From assembly GCA_025738555.1 (NCBI GenBank), contig JAOVFP010000003.1, forward strand, positions 3,782,001 to 3,846,000: a stretch of DNA of 64,000 bases. Direction: 5' to 3'. The notes under the pieces were generated by a model. That model saw only the letters and a list, made by a program, of their open reading frames with translations, searched no databases and was not told the origin of the DNA. Made by a program: the position numbers and the translations under genes. The DNA comes from Cyathus striatus. Taxonomy: Eukaryota; Basidiomycota; Agaricomycetes; Agaricales; Nidulariaceae. Below, in pieces: positions 47,491 through 59,000 of this stretch (positions are counted from its first letter, which is position 1; each line of letters begins with the position of its first letter).

Positions 47491-49909
47491 TTATTCTACA
47501 TGATCTAATTCAATTCCATCATCTTCAACATTATTATCATTTGTATTTGTGTTTTGTGTTTGTTTGATGTTCTGTTTCATTAGCACATGTTGAGTATGAA
47601 TAAAAAGCATTGCATGTGTTGTCCAATTAAAGTTGTCCACAGTCATTCTATTAAGAATGCTTTGAAATCCTCCTAACCATGCATTAAGTTGTTCACATGC
47701 CTAAGTTTCAATCAGATATATATGTTATTATTGAATATTGACAAACATACCTGTGTATTGAAAGCTCGTTTGTAGTGTGGATTTCCTTCAGCATCTCTTT
47801 CAACAAGAACCAGATTAGGTGCTGATCCATTTAGAGGACTTGGATTGCAGAATTTGCGGCATAAGTAGTCTCCCACTCTATGATTAATATAATGAAATGA
47901 GTCAACCACAAATCTGGTAGTTGTCTTCCATATATTCCAATCACGAGATGTGATCAAGTGTCTCAATACCATGCAAGCCTTATCAATACAAACATAGCTT
48001 GGTCTGACATTAGGTGTTGGATACACAAATTCCAGAAAGTCTATTATTTGGCTTTCACCCTCTGCTTTTACAAATTTTGCCCATGCAATAACAACTCCAC
48101 AGGGTGCACAAATAGTTTCAACACAATAAAAGCGAGGTGCAACAAAGTAATTATCACGAGCAGGAGTAGTTGTTGCATTAGGTACTTCATCATGAGGTCG
48201 AAAATTGCCTCTATTTGTTTCAGACATCCATTCAGGAGCCCCTTCTTGTTCTGTCCTTCTGATAATTCTCTGAATTCCAAGAACTGACTGCCTTCCAAAT
48301 CTTATAACATGATTATACCATCTTTGTCTATGATTTACACAAGTTTGAGATCTTTCCTCCTTCTCGTTATAACAGTCTTTCATGCGACATAAATTCTTGC
48401 ATTGTGATTCATGTCTTATACAAAAACTCCAGTACGTGCATTTTTTAAAGGCTCAGAGCAGTTTTCAAATGCACAGTGAGTTGGACCCATAACAATGCCA
48501 TCAACAACTATCATTTTAACCATAGGTTCAATAGCATTAGTAGAGTCAGAAGTATCAACACTCATTTCATTATCTTCTATATGTTGAAATTCTTGATTTC
48601 TTGCATTTCTTTCCAAATCTGGTACATGCCTATTTTCATCAATGCCAACAACAGCAGCATTATCATCAGCTGTAATTATATCAGCTGTAGCCTTATATTT
48701 ATGAGTGCATTCACTACATGAATGTTGCAATGCATTGTTAATAATTCCTTTTTGACCTAATTGATCAAATGCAGCTTTAGTTACTTGTTCAGTTGATACT
48801 CTATCAGGAATTCTCAAATCACAATTTGTTGATAATGAAATGTAGCGTGTGGTTTCTTCTATAAATGCTTTCCATACCTGTCGGCGTGAAACTGGTGGTA
48901 TTTCATTTTCAGTACCATTTGAAAAGGTATAGTTCCAAAACTCAGTATATGCTGCAGTGGATGCATGAAAGTGATAAATAGAGTTGACAACCATGGTTGT
49001 AAACACTCTGTCAGCCCATATATTTGCACCAATCTTTAAATATTTTGCTCTGTTAAAGAATATGGTATCTTTAGGACTCAATTGAGGATCTCATGATTCC
49101 TCCCTTTCATCACTATCTACTTCTTCAATAATATCATTTGCATTATTTTGCTCCTGATCTTTATCTTCTGGATCATACTCATTCTTAGGAAGTATACTTT
49201 TATGATCAGCATAATATATAGCTTTACATTTCAAGCATGTCCCTGCAAGTAACTGAGCATTTTTATATAATTGAACTCCTTTCATCAATCTAACTGTAAC
49301 TCAATCACGTCCTCGAGTGTTTAGATGCAATGCTCTTCCAGCACATAATTTTCTGGATGTTGAACAAGTTATGCGTGCAGGGCAAATAAGTAATACAGGC
49401 TCAATTTCTGTAGTAGAAATTGACTTTAGAAATTGTGCATGCTCTGTCTTTCGTGTATATGGATTTAAGCACAAAACTTCAATCATCTTATCAAGTTTCT
49501 TGACAAATTTAGTTGTCTTTGTTGATACATCCAGTGAATTTTCATTTTCATCTTCAAACAATTGACTATCATCACCTATACGGCTCTGAATAGCACTTGC
49601 TAAAGCCTTTATCCACCCATTAGTCAACTTAGAATACTCGCTGTCAACAATTGGATTTTTTGCTCTTGCATGGAGATTGAGAAGGTCTACATTGTTTGTT
49701 AATGTAAAAAGTAAAGTTAAAACTGTTGCCAAAGTAATTGAGGAGTTAAAATTTTTTTGTATAAATTTTGAGAAAACTCTAAATGTGATGTCAGGAAAAG
49801 GATCATTTAGTGATGATGCTTGTACTTGAGGAACATAGCTCAAGAACACAAGTAATAGCCAGAGTTGAAATAGACCTTGCAGAATGAAACCAAACCTATA
49901 CAAGTACAA
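47491..49909 (-). pseudogene. CxC5/CxC6 KDZ-associated transposon protein, broken
   Basis: The main exon covers about 49,901 to 47,751. Intron 47,701-47,750 leads to a last exon 47,700-47,491 ending TAA, with AATAAA just after. The N-terminal part ends in LICPARITC..RKLCAGRALHL. A treble-clef-like cluster follows (GTCLKCKAIYYADHKS), then YLKIGANIWADRVFTTMVV, a Cys cluster CSECTHKYKA, the conserved VDGIVMGPTHCAFENCSEPL with CIRHESQCKNLCRMKDC, and a C-terminal domain (RFYCVETICAPCGVVIAWAK; VCIDKACMVLRHL; ACEQLNAWLGGFQSIL; NWTTHAMLFIHTQ). Lesions: in-frame TGA at 49,301-49,303 and 49,091-49,093, and a 1-base loss in a T run (plus strand 48,422-48,426). The 5' exons were not found. In fungi these cysteine clusters accompany KDZ transposases; the DDE-like part here may be the transposase of Z1. 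Confidence 0.7.
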
Positions 49910-49959
49910 TATTAGTAAATCTGACTTAGAATTAATAGTGCATGACCAATAGAAATTTA

Positions 49960-50345
49960 TAAAATGTTAGAAGTACATGAAGTACATCAACAGAAAATAT
50001 ATAAATCTACTATTGAAAGTAGGTAACTGTAGAAAAGTTGAAAATATATTGTTGAAATATTTCAGTATAAAAGAATTAGAGAAGAAGCTACTGTTGAAAG
50101 TAGAATATTGTACAAAAGTTGGCAAATATTGTTGAAAATATCCAACCAACTGAAATAATAAAATACAGATCTACTGTTGAAAGTAGATAGATTGTACAAA
50201 GCTGAGAAATATTGTTTAAATATTTTCAACCAAAAATAAACAGCATAAATCTACTGTTGAAAGTAGATGATTGTAATTCATTTTAGAAATACTGTTGAAG
50301 TATTTCAACCAAAATTGACAGTTAGAGCATATGATGAAAAAAAAT
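49960..50345. repeat. Short tandem repeats between the two Z1 genes
   Basis: About five units of roughly 60 bases with CTACTGTTGAAAGTAGAT and TATTGTTGAAATATTTCAAC words, each able to form small hairpins. Confidence 0.8.
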
Positions 50346-50373
50346 AGAACCAAAGTTAAAACAAATAAACATC

Positions 50374-52595
50374 TTACAATTTCTTAGCCTTTCCCTTTCG
50401 GTGTGACTTCTTGCTTTTCTCTTTCTCTCTCTCACTTTCCTCTCTCTCTTTCTGTTTTGCTCTATAATCCATAGCAGCTTTCTTGCCTTCAAGTAATTTT
50501 TGTAAATTACTAAAGTTAGGCTTTAAACCTTCCCATACAGCCTTTGTATGATCTTTATCAGGCTCATCTTCTTCAAACCAACTTTCCATTGCTGGATCAT
50601 AACTCAACATTGGAAAGATCTTAAATGGGTACTGATAATATGTAGATGAAGCCATGAATACAGCAATTATCAGCTTTCTATCAATATGACAGTGGGCTAT
50701 CTCTTCTAGAGAAGCCAACTCCATTTCTTTACTGAGAATCTCATTGATCTTACAGTATTTCAAGTATGTCATTTTGATGCTGTCCTTCTTCTTATCCACA
50801 TTCTGAAGATGTTTAGGGATCTCAAAGTGATTTATAAGCAATTGAATTATGTCACTATTGCTCATTTCTGATTCAAATTTAGACTTAGATGATGATGACT
50901 TATTAACTATGGAAGATGGTCCTGGAATTTGCTGATCTACAGCACCATCTGCTAAAATCTCAACAATATACTTATTGTTCTCTTGTTTCCAATCAAGTGT
51001 CTCAGATCGCTGTAATGCTTTTGAGAATCTTCCTTTTAGCATCCATCTTCCATCTTTACGAACTGAAATAGGTGAATTTTTGTCAGACACAAGCTCCCAA
51101 TATTCAGCAATGATCTCAAGAACACTAGCAAGATCAGACCCTGGAGTCTGATTGTCAATTACATAGTCTGCTTTGGTATGATCACGTGTCAGGAATAAAT
51201 GAATTTCACCATTTGTGTTCTCTGGAAGAATCATTGATACATCCATTGATACATCTATATAAATGAATAAGTAAAACTAATGAATTAATAAATAATACAA
51301 ATATACCTTCTTCTTCATCTCCAAAGTTAAAGAAATTACCAATGGCATGCTGGCGTGAAAATCCTCCAACTGCATGTGAGGCACCTTGAGGATCACTATC
51401 CGAGTAGCTTCTGACTGAGCTATGGGATTCTGAGTGACGTGATATCTTACTTATTGAGGTGCTTTGACTATCAGAATCTGAGCTGGAGAGCTCTGATCGA
51501 CCACGTTTAAAATCAGAAGCTTTCTTAGGTGTACAATCAATATCCATCTCCTCTGATTTGCTTATTTCCTCAGACTCACTCCTATTTTGTAACTCATCTA
51601 TTTCCTTGAACTCATTCATTTCTTCTGATTCATCTATCTCTTCTGATTCACCCATTTCTTCTGATTCATCTATTCCTTCTGACTCATCCACAGTAGCAAA
51701 TGTATTAAGCTCATTGAGCTGCTTATTTGATTCAGAAGTGTTAGAAGATTCAGTGTCAGAAGATGACTCAGATATAGTCTTAAATTTATCAATATTCAAA
51801 CTCCCCAACTGTGAGCTCAGTGGTACAAGAATTTCCTCCTCATTCAATGAGTCGCCTACTTTTTCAGCAGTGGCACTTGTGGATGTGGTCTTAGCAGGTG
51901 AGGACACTTGATGTTGAGGAGGAGGAGGAGGAGGAGGAGCAACAGATGTGTTATCATTCTCCAGAATTTGTTCCGCTCTACTAAATTAGTTAAAGTATTC
52001 AAGGTAAATATAACATTTACTTACGGGGTTAAATGCTTTGGCTTTCCTTGTACTTCATTAGCAATATCTTCTTGAAGTCGTGTAACTGAAGTTTTTCTAC
52101 ATTTTAATGTTAGTTAGATCACATAAAGAACAAATTAAATTACTACATACTTAGGTTTTCCCCCTCCTTTTCCTTTCTCCTTTTTAGATGAAGATTCTGA
52201 GTTTTCTCTTTTTTGGATTTTGTGTTAACCTGAGTTTTGGATTTCAAAGACTTGGACATATTAGTGGGTTCATGAAGTGTATCTTTTCCTCCAGACTGTT
52301 CTTGTGCCTTATTTCCAGCAATTCTTGTGCTAGATCTCATAGACTTAGGCTTCTTAGATGGCTCAGAAGGTGTAATTGTCCCTCCTCCTGATTGTACTTG
52401 TGCCCTAGAAGCAACCCTAGAGCTAGATCTCACAAACTTAGGCATCTCAGATAGCTCAGAAGGTGTGTTTGTCCCTCCTTCAGATATTTCTTGTGTCTTA
52501 GAAGCAACTGAAGCAATTCTAGTGCTAGATCTAGAAGATCTGGGCTCAACCATAGAAGGATTGACAGAGTTTGAGGTTGAGGTTGACTTAGACAT
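50374..52595 (-). CDS. Unknown four-exon gene carried by Z1
   Basis: Exons on the minus strand: 52,595-52,151; 52,096-52,025; 51,980-51,307; 51,254-50,374. Introns of 54, 44 and 52 bases have GT..AG ends. The product is about 690 residues. Exon 1 has three diverged repeats around SSTRIA..AQxQSGGxxTPSE. Then follow a basic KEKGKGGKPK-like stretch, a Pro run, a long acidic Ser/Glu region (SEEIDESEEMNEFKEIDE), a compact region (MILPENTNGEIHLFLTRD; YWELVSDKNSPISVRKDGRW) and a lysine-rich C-terminus (KSHRKGKAKKL) that looks like a nuclear signal. The frame of exon 1 and that of the later exons differ by one base; the likely place is an A run (plus strand T run at 52,209-52,214), so it is a recent lesion or a sequence error. 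The alternative start is an upstream ATG at 52,664. No family is recognised. It lies upstream of, and parallel to, the CxC5/CxC6 gene. Confidence 0.6.
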
Positions 52596-53099
52596 GTTAG
52601 ATACAGTGGATAGTGACTTTAAAGAGCAGGTGGGGGGCAGGACAGCAATCTCAGTGTGGATCAAAGTGGGAAGGGAAGAAAGATTTTGTCACTTAGAAAG
52701 CTTACTATATGTGAGAATCTAATTATATTTCGGTCCGGCACACATTGATTCAAAAAAGTTAAAAATAGAACGGAGTCCATTAAGGTTCATGGCATGCACC
52801 CACATTAAATTTACTAAAAATAGACTGATATCGGTCTAAATAGATTGCCATTAAATCGATTGCCAGCCGGCCTCACACTGTAATAATAATATACCAGAAT
52901 CGATTTCATCTGCATGCGCTTGCAGCTTCCCATTAATAGTTTTCTTTGTATGCGCTTGCACCTTGCCTTGTACTATATTAATAACTTGTGTGTGCTCACA
53001 ATCTCACTTTCTACTAATTTGCGCTCACTCATAATCTCACAGGTTTGTTTATAACCATTATAACATACAATATTTTTATTATTCTAATATACTGGCTAC

Positions 53100-54960
53100 G
53101 CTAATACAAATAGAATAACAATGCTATTTAATGTGTATACGAAGATGCAGTGGTCTGGCGGTGGCGGAGGCGGCGCTGGTGTGGTGCTGGCATTGGCGGT
53201 ATAAGGAGAGGTCGTCGTCGTCGCATGCGGAGAGGTGCTAGTGTTGGTGCTGGCGGTATGCGAACAGGTGGCGGTGGTGGTGGCGGGATGGCGGTACGCG
53301 GGCGGGTGGTAGTGGTGGTGATGAGGCGGCTGGGAGAGGTGGTGATGGAGGCGGTAGCGATACGGGGAGAGGGAGAGGTCGTCGTTGTAGTCGTCATCCG
53401 AGGGGACTTGGTGATGGAGGCGGTGTTGGTGGTACGCGGACAGACGGTTGTGGTGGTGGTAGCGGTACCGGGAGAGGGAGAGGTCGTCATCGTAGTCGTC
53501 ATCCATGGGGACGAGATGCAGGACTTGGTGATGGAGGTGGTGGTGGTGGTACGCAGACAGACGGTCATGGTGGTGGTAGCGATACGGGGAGAGGGAGAGG
53601 TCGTCGTTGTAGTCGTCATCCGCGGGGACTTGGTGATGGAGGCGGTGTTGGTGGTACGCGGACAGACGGTTGTGGTGGTGGTAGCGGTACGGGGAAGGAG
53701 AGGTCGGTGGTGGTGGTGGTAGCGGTACCGGGAGAGGGAGAGGTCGAGAGGTCGTTGTCGTTGTCGTCATCCGTGGGGACTTGGTGATGGAGGCAGTGTT
53801 GGTGGTAGCGGTACGGGGAAGGGAGAGGTCGGTGGTGGTGGTGGTAGCGGTACCGGGAGAGGGAGAGGTCGAGAGGTCGTTGTCGTTGTCGTCATCCATG
53901 GGGACTTGGTGATGAAGGCGGTGGTGGTGGTACGCGGACAGACAGTCGTGGTGGTGGTAGTGGTACGGGGAGAGGGAGAGGTCGTCGTCGTCGTCGTCAT
54001 CCGTGGGGACTTGGTGATGAAGGCGGTGGTGGTGGTACGCGGACAGACAGTCGTGGTGGTGGTAGCGGTACGGGGAGAGGGAGAGGTCGTCATCGTCGTC
54101 GTCATCCATGGGGACTTGGTGATGAAGGCGGTGGTGGTGGTACGCGGACAGACAGTCGTGGTGGTGGTAGCGGTACGGGGAGAGGGAGAGGTCGTCATTG
54201 TCGTCGTCATCCATGGGGACGAGACGGCAGGTGGTGGCGGTGGAGGTGAGACGGCTGTTCACGACGCAGGGGAGCCAGCCAGGGGTGAAGCGGCGGTGTC
54301 GTGCTGGAAAGTCGATGATGTAGCATCGACGCACGATACGGCGGGAGACGGTGGCAGCGCCAGGAGTAGACGGGGATGAAGAATCCCGTTGATTGCAGCT
54401 GTCGTCTGTCCCGATGCAGCCCAAGGAGGGAGAAGGGGCCTAATGCGTGACATGGCGTCGGCGACGACATGGGGATGGAGATGGTGAGTGTTGGCGGTGG
54501 CAGGAAAGGGGGTTGAGGAAGGGGCTTGAGGAAGGGGCGTCAACGACATTGGAGGACGCTAGTGTCGTTGTTGTTGTCGTCGTTGATACGCAGCGGAGAA
54601 GGCTAGGAGGAGGAAGGTGAATCAGGAACGATGCGAGTGGAGCAGGAGGCTTACCTGATCCCAATCCTTGGCGACGCTACGTTGGCGTCGACGACGTACG
54701 ATGTAGATGCTTGAACGTCACGGATTGTCCATCCAACGTTGAGGCCGGCGGGCGCTGGGAAGGACGGTCGTTGAACGTGAAGGGGGACGGGCATTGGGCG
54801 CAGAGGGGAACGGGCGTTAAGCGTGGAGGGGGACGGGCGTTGAGAGTAGAGAGGGACGGGCGGTGAGAGCAGAGCGGAACGGGCGTTGACGGGGAAGATG
54901 TTGCGGTGGGAAGAACACGTCGTTGATCGAAGAAAACAAATGTGGGGTTGTTATTTTTGT
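53100..54960. repeat. GC-rich, CpG-rich block with 105-base minisatellite
   Basis: Units of about 105 bases lie at about 53,380-54,235 (period 35 codons, GTCGTCATCC..GGGGACTTGGTGATG and TGGTGGTAGCGGTACGGGGA), some truncated. Because the period is a multiple of 3, frames on both strands stay open, including a 442-codon minus frame rich in Asp, His and Tyr. Short CCCGTC/GACGGGCGTTGA repeats follow at 54,740-54,900. Its base composition contrasts sharply with AT-rich Z1. Coding use is not supported. Confidence 0.8.
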
Positions 54961-55015
54961 AGCACGTGATATGACCGTGGAACTAGCTAAGTAGAATAGA
55001 CATTAGTAACTTCAT

Positions 55016-55099
55016 AAGGTCTGATAACCTAGTGGTAAGTATGCGCATTGTTAACTCTCCAAGGTCTTGAGTTCGAACCAGTGTGGGGTACTTTTTTTT
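55016..55099 (+). ncRNA. tRNA-like Pol III unit (degenerate, SINE-like)
   Basis: An A-box-like TAACCTAGTGG at 55,025-55,035, a TGTTAA anticodon-loop-like site (GTT at 55,050-55,052) and a perfect B box GTTCGAACC at 55,071-55,079, followed by an 8-T run at 55,092-55,099 that could end Pol III transcription. Box order and spacing are those of a tRNA, but the acceptor, anticodon and T stems do not pair well, so this is not a working tRNA-Asn. It is a tRNA-derived repeat or remnant inside Z1. Confidence 0.5.
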
Positions 55100-55139
55100 A
55101 TTATATATAAGTAAGAGTAATAAATCTAATGTACAAAGA

Positions 55140-55465
55140 TTCTACCAGAAAATCCACTTAGAATTCAGGTGGAGTCCAGGTAGAGTCCGTGTAGAGCTCA
55201 GGTGTAGCCAACCTGGACTCCACCTGGACTTACCTGGACTCTATCTGGACTCTACCTGGACTCCAGTGCTTCAGTCCAGTAGACTCCAAGCACAGTCCGG
55301 GTAGCACTTGGACTCTACCTGGACTCTACCTGGACTCCACCTGGACTTTACATAGAAATAGGCTGATCATGATTCTGGCCAGAGTCTGGGTAGAGTCCAG
55401 GTGGAGTCCAGGTGGAGTCCAGGTAGAGTCCTGGAGTCCAGGTGGAATCTACACGGAGTCTACAC
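55140..55465. repeat. Subterminal GAGTCC repeats, right end of Z1
   Basis: AGGTGGAGTCCAGGTAGAGTCC in both orientations, separated by a short spacer at about 55,350-55,375. It mirrors 47,265-47,425. Confidence 0.8.
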
Positions 55466-55492
55466 GATTTCGTGGAGGAGTGTAATGACCTC

Positions 55493-55950
55493 TTCAAAAG
55501 TGATCATTTTAATAATATTAGGAGGTGATCATTGGCATTCATTTATATATTGCTATTGATTGCTAGTGTATAATATGAATGTAATGTGTGGGCACTCAAA
55601 AATGACCATTTTAAGAATATTAGGAGGTGATCATTTGCACTCATTTATGTATTGTTAATGATTACTAGGGTATAATATTAGTATATTATGGGGGCACTCA
55701 AAAGTGATCATTTTAAGATTATTAGAAGGTGATCATTGACACTTATTTATATATTGTTGTTGATTAATAGAGTATAATATTAGTATAATATGGGAGCACT
55801 CCAAAGTTATAATGGTAGAGTACTAGTATAGTATGGTAGCACTTAAAAGTAATCATTTAAAGAATGTTAAGCAGTGATCATTGAGACTCATTTATTTAAT
55901 ATTATTACTGATTACTAATGGATCTCATTTAATTATGTTATTTGTTTACT
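55493..55950 (+). repeat. E2 tandem array, last segment
   Basis: The array resumes after the Z1 insertion with TTCAAAAGTGATCATTTT in the same orientation and unit type as at 44,650-45,907, becoming more diverged toward the KDZ gene. Confidence 0.85.
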
Positions 55951-56030
55951 CAAATGTTTAGTAATAACTTGATAAGAGATATGTATTACTGTATACCCAG
56001 TTTCACATACATGCATTTAAATATTGTACA

Positions 56031-59000
56031 CTAATTGTTGTTCTCATCCTCTACTTCAAATACATCCATGAGATTCTCCATATATTCCTTCTCATCCTCC
56101 TGATCTATATCACCATCATCATCTTGCTCATCCATATAATCTTCTTCCAAATCTTGCCAATCAGACTTGACTGAAGGAACAGTAGTGATTTGTTGAATAT
56201 ATTTTAAAATCCAATCAGGAGTATATTTCTGTTTTTGAAAAGCAGGTATCCACCAATTTGCACAATGTTGTGCTAGTCTCTGACATATTGATGCCTGCTT
56301 TAGAGCATATGCTTTTACTCCTTGCTTGATATCATTTCCAATGCTACTGTCATAGTTTCTTGCATCAGTTAACCCAGTCCACCATTCAGCCTTCCATTCT
56401 AAGTATTGAATAACTCTTCTCATCTCTTCTTTAAGAATGAGCACTTCCTCTGCCCATCTATCTCTTCTGGCATGACATTTTGCCCATTCAATTCTGAGAC
56501 TTTCATCCAATTCATTATCCCCATTTTTAGTATTAGCAGATGCACGTGGTACCAGCCATATCCATGACATTTCAAACTTTCCATTACTTGTTGGATCATC
56601 TGGTTCTTTGCCAGGTCCTCTGATATTCTCATTCTTAAGTTCATGCAAATTTGACTGCCATTCTCCATTTGGGTCAAGTTTCAATAAAGCAAGACGTGCC
56701 ATTCTATACCGACTCACACAAAGGTCAACCCTATTTTGAAATCCCTTATACCTCAATCTCATTCGTGTATTTCATTCATTTCCTGTACCAGATGTATTTA
56801 ACTGCTTAAATATCCATAATGTTGAGATTACACGACGTAGATGTCTTATCTCTGCCAATGCATCTTCAGCTTGTGCCTTACGTAACTTCAATTCTGAATT
56901 CGCCACCTTTTGTATTTCAGGTAATGTCTGCAAATTCACAGGAATTCTGGAAGGAAGATTTATTGGGATCAACTCAGTTGTAACAGTATTTTCATATTCA
57001 ATTGCCACTTCTGGCATATAAATCAGTTGAACTTCTTGCCATTTTTGAATTCATGTGGCCAGGGATATACATTTATCCTGAAGATCAGCCTGTTTCTTAG
57101 CTGTTGGATTCTTTTTCATTTTAGAAACTTCAAGCTTAAGTATTTGTCTAAATATATAAATAAGTAATATGTATTAAGTCAGACTTTTGACTTACTGTTG
57201 CCCTTCAAGCTCAAATGCAAGGAGAATAAATTTTGTCAAAGTTATTTTATGTTTTGGTGGATTTCCCTTTTCAGCTGCTGCTGCCTCTTCATTAGTTAGT
57301 GCAAGTCTTACATCTTGAAGTTTGGTAGCTATCAGATTACATATTTTTAGATACTTTTTTATAAATTAATTATATTTATTAAACTTACTACACTCTGTCT
57401 CATGATATGGATTTGGTCCAATATGACTTTCATTCCATACTTTAATCTGATATTCCCATTTATCTGTCATAGCTGTTGAGAATGTTGCATTAAATTTCTC
57501 AAATATTTCATTGTGTTTTCGACTCATTGATATAGCCTCATTGAACTGCCTGAGAAAGAAGCGGTCTTTAAAGCTTTAATCAGTAAGATAGTTCAAAAAT
57601 AAAATAAAAAATACTAACAAAAGCCAAAGATCTTTTGAGCATTCCAATCAATCCAATGATCATTTAGTACCTCATGACGGGAAGCTGGTCCCATTTCACG
57701 TGTGCTAGGGCGAAGATGGTTACTGCTAGACCATGTTGTTTCAACCTCTTCACCACATGTTCGATCAGCTCCTGAAAAGTATGCTAAAGCATAAGTACTA
57801 CGGCATGTACTTCCATGGCCATTTATATGCCAAGATGGAACTCCAATATCAATCTTTATATCTGGGGAAATCTTCATAAACTCAGGGTATTCTTCTATTC
57901 TCTTTCTTAAATTTTTGGACCACTGACATCCAATGTCATAAGTAACCATAATCCATGGAAGAACAATGCTTGCAAGTGTTGAAAGTAAAATATAGTCAAT
58001 GTTGCAGTATCTGCTAAATAATGTAGTGATAATTATAATAGTTACAAAGCTTACTTACCATTCACCTTTTTGTAAATCACCTGCACCATTTTTACAAATT
58101 AGACTATGCCTTGAACAAATCACAAGTGCTGTTCCAGTGACTGAATGACCTGGAGCTGAACGTATTCCAGCCTGAAGAATTGCATCATGTTCAGAATCAC
58201 ATGTATTAATCTTGTATTTCAGTAAGTATTGCAATTAGCCAAGTAATTGTAAGTAAAACAAACCTCTGGATTTTCCTTGTGAGTTGCAAGGTGTAATTGG
58301 TAGTCCTTTTCTTCAACAAAAGGTCCCCATCCTGGCATAAGTTCTATATCTTGAATACCACGCTCTTTACAGCTTAACTTAAAATTAGCATCAATAGCCA
58401 GATACATAATATAAAGGAATCTATAATTAATATTATATTAGAAATTTAGATGTATTTTTAATAAGATTACCCATACCTTAATGAAAAATCTGTATTTTCC
58501 CAGCCATTTGGAAGATTTTTATTAGGATGTGGGCATGCAGGACATTCAACTGTCAATTCTCCATTTTTTGTACCCATAATTCCTTCAGTAAACTGGCCTC
58601 TACCACCATGTTTACACATAAATAGAACTCTCCACATTCGTATGACATGTCTGAACTCATTATAACGATTCTGTGTTTTATATTATATTAATATATGTAT
58701 GTTATTTTGTTTACTACTCACTATTTCATTGTCAAGTTTGCATTTGTCTGTTTTCCGGCATAGAGTATTGTACCAGTCATATAAAGTTGTTTTTCCTTGT
58801 AATGTAAGTTCATGAAATGTTTCAAGGCATTCAAATGTAAAAACTGTTTTAGGCCAAATAAAACTTGCTGGAAACCATTGTGCACGCAATAACTGAGCAT
58901 ATACAGGAATAGTTTGTTTTCTGCAGTCACAGAAAGCAACTGAAATGGTGTGAGTTCCAGTGGTATCAACCACCACTAAATTGGTAATGACTTCAGCTGC

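Larger units (their letters stand above)
47243..55492 (-). mobile_element. Z1, 8.25-kb KDZ-type DNA transposon with cargo
   Basis: Flanked by the 8-base duplication TTCAAAAG (47,235-47,242 and 55,493-55,500) inside the E2 array. The left end is CTGTATATTTCACTCCTCCA and the right end, inverted, is GAGGTCATTACACTCCTCCA. CACTCCTCCACGA is identical in both. Subterminal GAGTCCAGGTAGAGTCCAG words lie at 47,265-47,420 and 55,160-55,460 in both orientations. It encodes, on the minus strand, a CxC5/CxC6-type transposon protein (47.5-49.9 kb) and an unknown multi-exon gene (50.4-52.6 kb). The right third is a GC-rich minisatellite and a tRNA-like unit. 8-base duplications are reported for the Zisupton/KDZ group, which fits. 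Confidence 0.8.

Noticed and set aside
53096..54424. 442-codon minus-strand frame rich in Asp, His and Tyr
   Set aside because: It follows the 105-base minisatellite; other frames on both strands are also open, so coding is not supported.
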